A stretch of DNA of 64,000 bases from contig JAKSZU010000002.1 in the NCBI GenBank assembly GCA_026018925.1, positions 92,452,975-92,516,974 of the forward strand. Reading direction: 5' to 3'. Of the stretch, positions 35,676 through 45,880 are shown piece after piece; positions within the stretch are counted from its first letter, which is position 1, and each line of letters opens with the position of its first letter. The notes below the pieces were generated by a model, which was not told the origin of the DNA, did no database searches, and saw only the letters and a list, made by a program, of their open reading frames with translations. A program made the translations under genes and the position numbers. Origin of the DNA: Tupaia tana. Taxonomy: Eukaryota; Chordata; Mammalia; Scandentia; Tupaiidae.

Positions 35676-36084
35676 TTACAGGGCCACTCCTTCCTTATAG
35701 GACAAATTCATTACGAGTTTTCTAGGTGTTTGTTTCAAAGGGCCCACCTATGTCTGTAATCCAAGGTTTTTAACTTCTGTTTCTCTGCCTGGGCCCAGAG
35801 CCCAGGCTCATTAAAAGCAGCACATGAAGTGACCTATTTAGCTGCGATCTGTGCCCCTCCCATGTCTGGGCACAGCAGCCCAGTGGTGACAGTGGATGCT
35901 GCAGCTGGGAAGCAGACTCTCAGGTCAGATCTGAGATCCTGCAGGTTGCATTTGTCGAAAACCGCTAATGTGGTTTTGAAAGATGGGTCAAGGCAAATAT
36001 TTGTTTGCCTTTTAAAAACCGTGGCAGTTAGCTGATATAGGATTTTAATTATTAGGTAACTAGAATAGCCAGATTTTAGAAACC

Positions 36085-36215
36085 GGTGGAGACACACTCG
36101 GTGAATACAAAGTGCACACCTGCAATCCCAGGTATTAGGGCGGCTGAGGCAGGGAGGTGGTGAATGTGAAGCCAGCTCAGTTGATACATAGAGAGACCCT
36201 GTTTCAGACACAGAG
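36085..36215 (+). mobile_element. 7SL-derived SINE (Alu/B1-like monomer)
   Basis: Reads gtgcacacctgcaatcccag, gtattagggcggctgaggca, ggg..gtgaatgtgaagccagc and cagttgatacatagagagaccctgtttcag, the standard order of a 7SL-derived monomer. Start is decayed. This supports a Euarchontoglires genome. Confidence 0.75.
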
Positions 36216-36589
36216 AGAGAGAGATTAATTTCTTCTAGGGAGTGATGAGAAATGAGAGGAGGAGGGGAGAGGAAGGAGGGTGGGTGCTGGCCCAGAGAGT
36301 AGTCATTCTCATTCTGTTCCCTTTATAGTGGTAAGAGCTTCCGATCTTCTGAGATCTTGTGGAGCTATGACCTTTTGCCCTGTTGTGCACTGTCTGAGGC
36401 AGGGTGGAAGAGGGAGGAGCCGGCAGGCGTGTGCTGTCCTCTATGCCAATAAATTCAGCACCTTATATAAAATAGTCCTGTGAGAGCATGCTATAGTAAG
36501 AAATGCATCTTTGGTCTGTACTCTCTGTTCATGGCACAGTACTCCTCAAGTCCTTGTAATTTCCTGAGTGTTAGGAGCTAAGAGAATCC

Positions 36590-37310
36590 TTTGTTCTAAT
36601 ATTCAGTCTTCAAGCCTGGTTCCTGGCACAGAGCTAGCGTCTAATCCCTTGGGATGGCCTGGGTGATAGGATTGCCTTTTGTTCTAATGAGGCCTCTTGG
36701 TGGTCTCCTGGATAAGGGCTGGTCACCAGAAAGACAAGGCCATGATTAGGGACTTTTAGCCCCTCCTCATCCTCCAGAAAGGGAAGAGGGACTAGAGATT
36801 GGGTTACTAATCAACCCTGCCTACACTATGAAACTTCCATAGAAATCTCTGAACTATGGGGTTCAGAGGGTTTCTGGGTTGCTGAACATACGGAGGTACT
36901 GGGATGGCAGCCCTCTCAGGAAGGTATAGAAGCTCCATCCTCCTTCCTTCAGATCTTGCCCTGCGTATCTCCTTATTGGGCTGTTCATCTGTCTGTATTT
37001 CTTATTACTATAGCAACCCAGTAAACGTAAGTGTTTCCCTGAGGTTTGTGAGCCTTGAGTTTACTCTAATCTATAGCTGGTTGATCAGAAACAGAGGTGA
37101 CAGCGTAGGGCCTGGGATGGGCACCGGAAGTGGAGGCAGTCTTGTAAGACCTAACCTGTGGAATGTAACTCCAGGTAGATAGTGTCTGCATTGAATCAAG
37201 TCATAAACACACTGTTGGTGTCTACTAGAGAATCGCTGGGCGTGTGGAACCTCACACATGGTGCCCAGCACATGCTGTATTGAGTATGAGAACAGGAGAA
37301 ACAGCTTTTT
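36590..37310 (+). repeat. Ancient LTR-like repeat, family unassigned
   Basis: Ordered strings agcaacccagtaaacgtaagtgtttccctgagg, agctggttgatcagaaac, gtggaggcagtcttgtaaga, tccaggtagatagtgtc and gaacaggagaaacag match an old mammalian repeat I recognise as LTR-like without being able to name it. No coding content. Confidence 0.45.
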
Positions 37311-37336
37311 TCCTACTTCAGAAAGGCAAGTTTCTT

Positions 37337-37600
37337 TTCTTTTCTTTATGGAGAGGTTTTTGCTATAGGGTGCATGCGCTCACCAGAAAGCCAGAGAGAG
37401 ACAGAGAGACAGAAAGTGAGAAATCACCCCCCAGGGGGGATGGCCACGCTGCAATCCCTTTCTCCTCCATTCTCCTCTCAGGATCTTGGGCACGCATGCA
37501 CATGTGCCTAGCATGAGTTTAAGTCACTGGGTCTGGGACTCGAACCATGGTCGACTACATGGGAGTCCAGCAATATAGCCATTATGCCAACTGCTAGTCC
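37337..37600 (-). mobile_element. Family-A SINE
   Basis: Minus-strand copy from tggagaggtttttgctataggg to aactgctagtccc. Flanks aggcaagtttcttt and aggcaggtttcttt are its duplication. Confidence 0.94.
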
Positions 37601-37620
37601 CAGACAGGCAGGTTTCTTTA

Positions 37621-37745
37621 AAAATACAATCTATTGAAACTGACCCTCAAAAAAACCTCCAGGCCCAGATGACTTTACTGGGCAATTTTACCAGACATCT
37701 AAGGAAGACATCATACCAATCCCACATAATCTCTTCCAGGAACTT
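37621..37745 (+). mobile_element. Short LINE-1 ORF2 fragment
   Basis: Encodes SPGPDDFTGQFYQT-like codons (caggcccagatgactttact..) and TSKEDIIPIPHNLFQELEL, the segment between endonuclease and reverse-transcriptase core. About 120 bp; both ends lost. Confidence 0.65.
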
Positions 37746-37784
37746 GAACTAAGACCCAAGGTTATGTATATATATACAAGTATG

Positions 37785-38055
37785 TATATAATTTGCTATA
37801 AGGTGCATGCCCACTGGAAAGAGACAGAGAAAAGAGAGAGAGAGAGAGAAAGTGAGACACTCCCCGTCCCTCCCAACCCCCGAGAGAATGACCACACCAC
37901 AATCCCTTTGCCTCCGTTTCCCTCTTGGGATTTTGGGCTTGCACACACATGCACCTGGAGTGTTTCTTAAACCACTCCATCCAGGACTTGAACCACACAG
38001 TTAACCTTGTGGATTCCAGTTGCCTTAACTACCATACCACCTGGCTATCCTGACC
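37785..38055 (-). mobile_element. Old family-A SINE
   Basis: Minus-strand copy with a GA run, tccctcttgggattttgggcttgc, and head complement gccttaactaccataccacctggct. Preceded by a (TA)-rich stretch at 37767-37790. Confidence 0.8.
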
Positions 38056-38099
38056 CAGAGTTGTATTTATCTGTCTTGACATCTCATCACAAATCTGTA

Positions 38100-38760
38100 A
38101 ACTTTTTATTTTTTCTTTTGCCTCCAATTATCCCCATCTTAGTAATGGCAGCACGTTTTGGTCTAGTTGCTGAGAAATGGTGACCTTGATTCTCTTCTTT
38201 CCCGTCCCCCTTCTTACCTCCACATTCAGTCTAGCAGCAAGGTCTTCTGGCCCTGCCATTGAAATGGACCCTAGATCTACCTACTTATTTCCATTTTGGT
38301 TTCCATCTATGTAGTCTAAGCCATGGCTTCTCTTGACTGGATCACTGCAATTGCTCCAAACTGTCTTTCATGCTTGCTTTCCCAAGACCCATTCTTCACA
38401 GCAAGCCAGAGGCATCTTCTGAGAACACAAATAAGATGATCTTGTTCCCTCTTCAAAGCCTCCAGTGGCTTTCCATTGCACATTGCACCACTACCCTGTC
38501 ATCATTTTAGTGTAGCCTGCAAGGCCCTGGTGACCTGCCCCTCAAGCATTGTTCTGTCTTCCCCTGGCCATTCTTCAGTGGGGACACCTGTCTTTTTGCT
38601 AGTTTCTCTGCAGGACTCCACCACTGGGCTGGGACTGTGCTCTGGGTCTTCTCCAGGCTGGCCATTCTCTGTTAATTCGAGTCTCAATTTAGTGGTCATT
38701 TTCTCAAAGGAGTGGCCCTTCTGCCAAAGTCAGTGTCCCCAAGCCAAGTCTGAGTGATTT
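38100..38760. repeat. LINE-2-like old fragment
   Basis: Strings gatgatcttgttccctcttcaaagcctccagtggctttccattgc and gtagcctgcaaggccctggtgacctgcccc fit an old L2 copy. Orientation and borders uncertain. The 93-codon open frame inside is incidental. Confidence 0.6.
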
Positions 38761-39496
38761 GTTTTGAAAGTAAATGGAATATGTTGTGCTGATATAGAGT
38801 GCTTTTGAGTAGGTTGAACTGAGAACCATCAAAGTGTTTTTGATTGGAGATCACAGAATCTTTTTGGAGAATCATCTGTAATCCACAAAATCCTTCTGTG
38901 CTAATGGTGTTGCCAAGTTTCTGTGTGGAAAATAAATATTGGTCTTGTTATTTTTTAACTTACTCAGCTGAACATCTCATTATGCAAATTTAATGTACAG
39001 TATAAAATATGCACATATGCACAATGGAGTCTATTAGGATAGAGACTTATAAATTATACTAATCTAACATTTTAGCACATGAAAAATTATATCATTTATT
39101 GAAGCTTTTTAGTTGCTGAGATTTGTGCGTAACATGATCAATTTTCTGGAGAAAATTTGAATTTGATTTAAATTACCAAATTACTTTTGTTGTGAAGAGA
39201 ATGGTCAGTGGTTTAGAGTATGTGACTCCTCAGGTGATTTTAGTCTTTATGAAAAGCATGTTATTCAAATAATGCAGTTTCCCGTTTTTCATCTTCATTT
39301 CTCACTTTTTTTTCTCACTTCCCTCTTCTTGCTTCTCTCTTCCTTTTTCTTGCTTTCCTTTAATTGCTTTTTTTGTTTCCTATTTCTGCTTCCCTCTATT
39401 CACTCTGCTTTCTCCCTTCCCTTTTCTCATTACCCTTCATTGCATGCCTTTTCTTCCTTCTTTTTTTTTCTTTTTCTTTTTCTTTTTTTGGTCTTC

Positions 39497-39742
39497 CTAA
39501 TCTGGCATGTGTGCTCACTGGGGAGAGACAGAGAAAGAAAGTGACAGAGAAAGTGAGAAATCACCCCCCAGAAAGGATGACCACGCTGCAGCCTCTTCTC
39601 TTCATCTTCTCTGGATTTGGGGCACGCATGCCCATGCACGTGCACTCGGCATGTTGTTTAAGCCGATGGTTACAGGGTTCAAACCTCTCAGTCGGCCACG
39701 TGGGATCTAGCTGCCTTAACCACCATACTCCTGACTGACCCA
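39497..39742 (-). mobile_element. Old family-A SINE in the polypyrimidine tract
   Basis: From ctggcatgtgtgctcactgggg through gggcacgcatgcccatgc to ccttaaccaccatactcctgactgacc. Pyrimidine-rich sequence continues on both sides. Confidence 0.82.
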
Positions 39743-40118
39743 ACTATCTTTTCTTATTTCACTATCTTGCTTCCTTTCCTTACTTCTGATTGTTCCGTCC
39801 TGTCTCACTTCCCTTTTTGCTTCTCTGTCTCGCTTCCTTCTCTCGCTTCTCTTTTCTTCCTGTTCTTTCTCATTCTTCTTTCTTTACATGCCCTTTCCCA
39901 TGGTTTTCTGTATTTGCTTCCCTTCTGTCCGTCGTCTCTGGCTTCCGTTTTTACTTCTCATTCTCACTTCTGTTGCCTTTCTTCTCCTTTTTACTTAACG
40001 CTTTTCACCTTTCCCTTTCTTCCTTCCTTTTTCTTGCTCTCTTTCCATTCTTCCCTTTTCTTGTTTTATTTTTTTCCTGCTTTCCTTTTCCCTCTCTCTT
40101 TTCTCTTATTTTCTTAAG

Positions 40119-40372
40119 TTTTCTGTTTGTTTGTTTGCTGTAGGGCACATGCGCCCCCCAGAGGGAGAAAGAGATAATGAGAGGGCAAGTGAGAAATCAC
40201 CCCTCAAGGGGGATGGCCATGCTGCAGTCCAGTCTCTGTTCTCTTCCTGGCACTTTGGTCACACCTGCACATGTGCCTTGCATAATTTTCAAGCCACCAG
40301 ATCTAGGACTCAAATCATGGTTAGCCACCTTGGAGTCCAGCACCTTAACCACCATGCCACCTGCTGGCCCCT
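40119..40372 (-). mobile_element. Old family-A SINE in the polypyrimidine tract
   Basis: From tgtttgtttgctgtagggcacatgcg to ccttaaccaccatgccacctgctggcccc; older head type. Confidence 0.88.
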
Positions 40373-40565
40373 GCCCTCTTCTTCTTTCTTTCTTTACATT
40401 TTATTGTTTCTTCACTTTTATCTCTTCCTTTTTATTCTTTTATTTTCTTCCCTTTTCTCATTTTTTCTTCGTTTTTTCTCTCTCTCTGTCTTTGCTTTCC
40501 AAATCCTCCTTTGCTGTTGCTGCTTCTTATTCTTTGCTTTCATCTTCTTCCTTATATGAGCTTTG

Positions 40566-40570
<5 letters not shown>

Positions 40571-40613
<43 letters not shown>
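40571..40613 (+). repeat. Uninterrupted poly(A), 43 nt
   Basis: Pure A for 43 bases right after the pyrimidine tract. No retroposon body is recognisable upstream, so it is either an orphan tail or a slippage-expanded mononucleotide run. Confidence 0.95.
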
Positions 40614-40617
<4 letters not shown>

Positions 40618-40636
40618 AATTAAATTAAATAGTGCA

Positions 40637-40888
40637 GGGACCAGCAAGTGGCATAATGATTACATTGCTGAACTCCCATGTAGTCAATCATGGTTCAAAT
40701 CCCAGACCTGGAAGCTTAAAACTCACTCTGGGTGTGTGTGGGTGCATGCCCAAAATCCCAAGAGTAGAATGGAGAAGGAATTGTGGCATGACCATCCTCC
40801 CTGGGGGGTGAATTCTCACTTTCTATCTCTCTGTCTCTCCAGTGAGTGCACATGCCCTATAGCAAGCATCTCTCTAAAAAAGGGAAAA
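40637..40888 (+). mobile_element. Family-A SINE
   Basis: Starts gggaccagcaagtggcataatgatt; box B ggttcaaatccc; ends in an A-rich tail. Perfect 15-bp duplication aaattaaatagtgca at 40622-40636 and 40889-40903. Confidence 0.95.
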
Positions 40889-40954
40889 AAATTAAATAGT
40901 GCATAATTATTAACAAAATATATTATATAGGGTTTGTGATTCTGACCTTTAAGA

Positions 40955-41055
40955 AAAAAGGGCAAGCCCTTGGCTTGGTGGTTAAGGTGGCGGGATCCCA
41001 CATGACTGATTGTGCAGTTGAAGTCTGGGAACCTACATCTTGAAAAACATGCTAA
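40955..41055 (+). mobile_element. Old family-A SINE, 5' half (split by LINE-1)
   Basis: ggcaagcccttggcttggtggttaaggtgg, box-B-like agttgaagtctggg, ctacatcttgaaaaacatgctaa. It stops inside the element; the missing 3' half is found at 45710-45880. Confidence 0.75.
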
Positions 41056-41259
41056 ATTTGGTAAGATACAACATCCCTTCATGATCAAGACTCTCAGCAA
41101 AATTGGCATAGAAGGGTCATTTCTCAACACAATAAAAGCTATCTATGAAAAACCCATCACGAACATCATCCTGAATGGAGAAAAGCTGAAAGCTTTCCCA
41201 CTAAAAACGGGTACAAGACAAGGATGCCCACTTTCTCCACTTCTTTTCTTTTTTTTATT

Positions 41260-42060
41260 AATTTATTTTTTTAACATTAATATGCTATACATCATTACAG
41301 TATACAAAATGAATTTTTCATCCAAAATACACTGTCTGTTGGCTCAATCAAGCACATCAACATACGTGCTATTAACAAACAATTTTTCATTTCTTATGTC
41401 TCGTACATTTTGCGTTTTTGTTTTTTTTTTTCCATCCTTGATTCCCTATCCCTCACCCTCTGCCCTGTCCAACCCTCCTCCCATTGTCTCTGGTATCCAT
41501 GATTGCTTTCTATGCCTTTCCTCCCCATTTAATTGATTTGCTAATGAACTTAATTTGTCTAAGTATTTGCAATAGCAAGCACAGCTGATATATACATACA
41601 CAAGAACCCATGTCTGACTTTAGGCATAAACCTCAGTGAGTAGAATGAACATACTATAAAATAGTACCTAGCTGGAGCTATATAGCTTACTGTGGTCATC
41701 AAATACACAGCTTTTTCTTTAAATTTTGGTAACAGTTTTAGTATTTTTTTTCTGAATTTTTTTAAATTTACATTTATTCTCTGAGCATCATCACAACATA
41801 CTAAATGTGGTTTCCCCTCTAGAGTAAACTGCATAGTGGCTTAATCATGCATGTTATCATCCATAAAATTCCATTACTACTTTCATATATATGTTTTTTA
41901 CCCCATGTCTGACTCTCTGCCCTATTCCACTCTCTTATTACACTATTTCTGCTGTCTACAGTTGTCTTCAATTCCTTTTCCCCCAACATTTTGTTGACCA
42001 CACCATATCATAAGTAATCTAACTACTTTCAATAGCAAGTTCAGCTGGCGGTTTCAAGAA
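41260..42060 (-). repeat. Tandem duplication in the 3' region of the HAL1-like element
   Basis: Two diverged units about 455-500 bp apart: tacatcattacagtatac (41285) against gcatcatcacaacatac (41787); gctcaatcaagcacatcaac against gcttaatcatgcatgttatc; ccctctgccctgtccaaccc against gactctctgccctattccac; and caatagcaagcacagctg (41567-41584) against caatagcaagttcagctg (about 42032). Each carries a pyrimidine-rich stretch, G-rich on the element strand as in LINE-1 3' UTRs. Confidence 0.65.
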
Positions 42061-42412
42061 AGACTGTTTTGAACTGGTAAGGATATTTCCTTGAAATTTG
42101 AAGCCTAGAAACAGGTTAGTATTTTGTTCAAATAGTAGGTACATGAATCTAATGACAGCTCAAGACAGGATAAAAATCCTTAAAATCGGACAACAAAGCT
42201 TAGAAGAAAAGCAGCAATATCTTAGTCAAGTCACAGAATGCTGTTTCATCAGTTCAGACTCATGTACTTAATCTTTCTTATGTTACTGTTGAGGTACGAT
42301 CTTCCAGATTGAGCTCTGGGATATAATACTCAACTCCAGACTTTGTCCCTACAATTAAGTTGCCCATTTTCTTAGTTTTTGAACTCTTATTTCTGTGTGT
42401 CTGCATTTAATT

Positions 42413-43408
42413 TTACTGACATAGCACTCCCTTAAGAACTTCTTGGAGATCTGGTCTGGTGCTGGTAAATTCTTTCAGGTTTTGTTTATCTGGGAAAGTT
42501 TGTGTCTTTTCTTCCAAAATGAACGATAACCTTACTGGGTACAGAATTCTCAGCTGAAATTGCTTTTCCCTTAACACGTTGAATATATTTTCCCATTCTC
42601 TCCTCGCTCGCATTGTTTCCGATGAGAGGTCTGCCATTAGTCTGATGGGATACCCCTTGTAGGTAACTTGCCTTTTTTCTCTTGCCAGTCTTAATATCTT
42701 GTCTTTGTCTGTGGTTTTGGTCAATCTGGCTATAATGTGTCTTGGAGAAGATCTTCTTGGGTTGATTCTATTTGGGGTCCACTGTATTTCTTGGGACTGA
42801 ATCTTTGAGTGCCTCTCCAGGTTTGGAAAGTTTTCTTGCAGGATTTCATGGAATAGATTATCAATGCCCTTATGAGTCTCTTCACCCTCTGGGATGCTTA
42901 TTATCTGGATGTTTGGACGTTTAATTCTATCTAGTACTTCTCGCATATTATTCTCAAATTTTGGGGCCATTTTCTCAGTCTTCATGGTGGATTTTTCTAG
43001 GCCAGCCATTTTCTCTTCTACATTAGAGATTCTATTTTCTGTATGATCTAGTCTGCTTTTAATACTTTCAAGGGAGATTTTGACTTCTTGTATTATAGCC
43101 TTCATCTCTAACAGTTCCATCTGATTCTTTTGTAAAATGTGAAATTCCTCTTTTAGATCTTGCATGAATTTCCTCACCTCCTGGAACTCTTCAGCTCCTT
43201 TCTCCTTCCTCTTCAGCAGTTCCTTGTCTCTCTTCTCTTCCATCTCTGTTAGCTTTGCCATTATGAACGTTCTGAATTCTTTATCAGACATTTCCATGAT
43301 TTCCATTGAACTGTGTGTGGATGAAGAGGAGCTATCCTTTTCCCTTGTGGGAGAGGTATTTTCCTGCTTCCCCATATTTCTTGTGGTCCTGCAGCGATTT
43401 CTAGTCAT
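42413..43408 (-). CDS. LINE-1-type ORF1 protein (nucleic-acid chaperone), intact, of HAL1-like element
   Basis: 331 codons without stop or frameshift. Residues 21-40 are a Ser/Thr-rich head; 41-160 a charged heptad-like coiled coil (SRLDHTENRISNVEEKMAGL at 118-137), the trimerisation stalk in known ORF1p; 164-260 an RRM-like domain opening with RPNIQIISIPE and including SPRHIIARL (221-229) and AREKRQVTYKGYPIRL (242-257); 261-325 the C-terminal domain with ARREW (268-272), YPVRLSF (290-296) and TRPDLQEVL. Known ORF1p binds RNA as trimers and packages it. The likely true start is Met12 (codon at 43373-43375), because MGKQ resembles the start of other L1 ORF1 proteins; that gives 320 residues. 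Intact frame in a repeat suggests recent insertion or recent function. Confidence 0.85.
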   Translation of the reverse strand: MTRNRCRTTRNMGKQENTSPTREKDSSSSSTHSSMEIMEMSDKEFRTFIMAKLTEMEEKRDKELLKRKEKGAEEFQEVRKFMQDLKEEFHILQKNQMELLEMKAIIQEVKISLESIKSRLDHTENRISNVEEKMAGLEKSTMKTEKMAPKFENNMREVLDRIKRPNIQIISIPEGEETHKGIDNLFHEILQENFPNLERHSKIQSQEIQWTPNRINPRRSSPRHIIARLTKTTDKDKILRLAREKRQVTYKGYPIRLMADLSSETMRARREWENIFNVLREKQFQLRILYPVRLSFILEEKTQTFPDKQNLKEFTSTRPDLQEVLKGVLCQ

Positions 43409-45709
43409 CTGGTGGATGGTCGGTTTCTTCTCAAACTTGGAAGTTCAATCACGCGAGTTTTGTATGCTGGAGGCCCAGTTAGCAGTGGGACATCTTCCTT
43501 TCTCCCAAAATGGCTAGATCGCAAGAGTCATGGAGCTGTCTGTCTCTTGAAGAAGGGCTGTTCTGTCCCCTCCACTTCTTTTCAATATAGTACTGGAAAT
43601 ATTCACCAATGCAATCAGAAAAGAGGGAAAAGAAATAAAAGGCATTCAAATAGGAAAAGAAGAGGTGAAACTATCTCTATTTGCAGATGACATGGTTGTA
43701 TACATAGAAGACCCAATGGTTTTAATGAAAAAATTTCTGGAAGTAATGCATGAGTACAGTAAAGTTGCAGGATACAAAATCAATATACAGAAATCTATAG
43801 CATTTCTATATATGAACAACAGGCAGACTGAAATAGAACTGAAAAAAGTTATTCCATTTACCATAGCCACAAAATAGTATAAGATATCTAGGAAAAATCC
43901 AATCAAAGAAGTTAAAGATCTCCGCAAGGAAAACTATGAGAAGCTAAAAAAGGAAATTGAAAATGACACAAAAAAGTGGAAGGACATCCCATGTTCCTGG
44001 ATTGGAAGAATTAATATAATCAAAATGGCAATTCTACTCAAATTAATCTATATATTTAATGCAATGCCAATCAAAGTACCAGACACATTCTTCCCAGATC
44101 TAGAAAAGACAATCATAAAATTTGTCTGGAATCATAAAAGACGCCGTATTGCCAAAGCAATTCTACACAAGAAGAGTGGAGTGGGTGGCATCTCACTCCC
44201 TGACCCAAAAATAAACTACGAAGCTGTGATAATCAAAACAGCATGATACTGGCACAGAGACAGACATGTGGGCCAATGGAACAGAATAGAGTCCCCAGAA
44301 ATAAATTCTGAAACATACAGTTAACTTATTTTTGACAAGGGATACCAGTCAATCCAGTGAGAAAAGGAAAACCTCTTCAGCAAATGGTGCTGGAAAAACT
44401 GGATTTCCACCTGCAGAAACATGAGTCTGAACCCCTACCTCTCACCTTTGACAAAAATCAAGTCAAGGTGGATCAAAGATCTAAATCTAAGACCTCAAAT
44501 TATAAAACTGCTCCTAGAAAACACTGGGGGAACTCTGGGAGACATTGAGGTAGGGAAAGACTTCTTAAATAAAACCCCAAAGCACAGTCGATAATCCCCA
44601 AAATAGACAAGTGGGATTACATCATACTAAGAAATTTCTGCATGGCAAAAGCACAGTAATTAGTGTGAATAGACAGCCCTCAGAATGGGAAAATATTTTT
44701 GTAAATTATGCATCAGATAAAGGACTGATAACCAGAATACACAAGGAACTCAAGCAGCTGTTTGGAAAAAAGATGAACCACCCTATTAAAAGATGGGAGA
44801 ATGAGTTGAAAAAAAAATACTCTAAAGATGACATATGAATAGCCAAAAGGCATATGAAAAAAAAAATGCTCAACATCTCTCATCATAAGGGAAATGTAGA
44901 TCAAAACAATGAGATACCATCTAACCCCAGTCAGAATGTCTAAGATTAAAAAAACAAAAACTGATTAAGTGTTGGTGGGGGTGTTGGGAAAGGGGAACTC
45001 TCTTACACTGCTGGTGGGAATGTAAATTGTCCAGTCACTGTGGAGAACAATTTGGAGATTTCTCAAAAATCTACAAATAGAACTACCATATGATCCAGCA
45101 ATCCCACTCCTTGGTATCTACCCAAAGGACAGAAGAATTCTTCATTGGAACAGTGCTTGCACATTGATGTTTATTGCGGCACTATTCAATATTGCTAAGA
45201 CATGGAACCAACCCAAATGCCCCTGTACAGATGAGTGGATTGAAAAACTGTGGCACATATACTCTATGGAATACTATTCAGTCATAAAAACCAACAAAAC
45301 CCTGACTTTTGACAGAAAGTGGAAGAATATGGAAGATTTACTGCCGAGTGAAACAAGTCAGGCTATGAAGGAGAGACATTGAATGTCCCCATTTAATATA
45401 TACTGAGTGTCTGCACTCTGTGACTGAAACTGATTGACTGAAGGATATACAAACACAGTAAATGGGTGTAAATACCAGATATAGTGTGTGTTGAAGAGTA
45501 GGGTCTGAGGAAGGACATTTAGAAGAAAAATACAAAGGCAAAGCATTAATGGGACAAAGAAATGTGGTATTATCTGTTGAAGATATTTTATAGTTTTATC
45601 AACTGGACTAGGGAGAAATATTCACATACTGAAATATTCACTTTGTAAGCTAAATAATGTGATTGAGTGTGTAAAAGAAAATGAAATAAATAAAAGAAAA
45701 ATGAAAAAG

Positions 45710-45880
45710 AAAAATATGCTAAGTGTGCATATGTGCCCCAAACCCTGAAATGAGGGGAAATGGAGGAAAAGAGGCTGTGGTGTGACCATCCCTTTGGGGG
45801 GATAATTTTTCACTTTCCTTCTTCTCTGTCATTTCTCCAGTGAGCACATGAACCCTTTGGCAAAATTTAAAAAAAGGAAC
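45710..45880 (+). mobile_element. Old family-A SINE, 3' half (continuation of 40955-41055)
   Basis: aatatgctaagtgtgcatatgtgcc, gaggggaaatggaggaaaagag, tgaccatccctttgggggg, cactttccttcttctctgtc, cagtgagcacatgaaccc and an A-tail: exactly the part missing from the 5' half before the LINE-1. Confidence 0.8.

Larger units (their letters stand above)
39270..40558. repeat. Degenerate polypyrimidine tract, about 1.3 kb, interrupted by two SINEs
   Basis: Outside the two SINEs nearly every base on the + strand is C or T (39270-39495, 39740-40118, 40372-40558). Units such as tcacttccc, ttgcttct and cctttttcttgctttcc recur without strict period. It lies in intron 3; the opposite strand is polypurine. 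Long open frames rich in L, F and S across it are composition artefacts. Confidence 0.85.
41249..43569 (-). mobile_element. HAL1-like retroposon: intact ORF1, no ORF2
   Basis: A 2.3-kb minus-strand element with a short 5' UTR (43569-43409), one intact ORF1 (43408-42413), about 1.16 kb of non-coding 3' sequence and a poly(A) tail (T-run at 41249-41256). It is bounded by a perfect 14-bp duplication ctccacttcttttc (41235-41248 and 43570-43583), and the nick site tatt/gaaaa fits LINE-1 endonuclease preference. No endonuclease or reverse-transcriptase motif is found after ORF1. This is the architecture of HAL1 (half-LINE-1) elements. The 3' region contains an internal tandem duplication. Confidence 0.85.
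41056..45709 (+). mobile_element. 5'-truncated LINE-1 inserted into a SINE, itself carrying a nested element
   Basis: Begins in ORF2 at [19 protein letters not shown] (41070) and continues to RQGCPLSP (41220), where the nested element sits, then resumes at 43584 with the FNIVLEI codons and FADDMVVY at 43680. It passes [15 protein letters not shown] and [18 protein letters not shown], the 3' UTR and an A-rich tail near 45709. Frameshifts and stops are present. The duplications aaaaacatgctaa (41043-41055) and aaaaatatgctaa (45710-45722) bound it, both within SINE sequence. Confidence 0.9.

Noticed and set aside
39272..40143. Leucine/phenylalanine/serine-rich open frames of 90-124 codons that look like membrane proteins
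   Set aside because: They are translation of the polypyrimidine tract; composition alone gives F, L, S and P codons.
41012..41536. 174-codon frame crossing from LINE-1 into downstream sequence
   Set aside because: It runs through the junction of the LINE-1 and the nested HAL1-like element, so the second half is antisense non-coding sequence of the insert.
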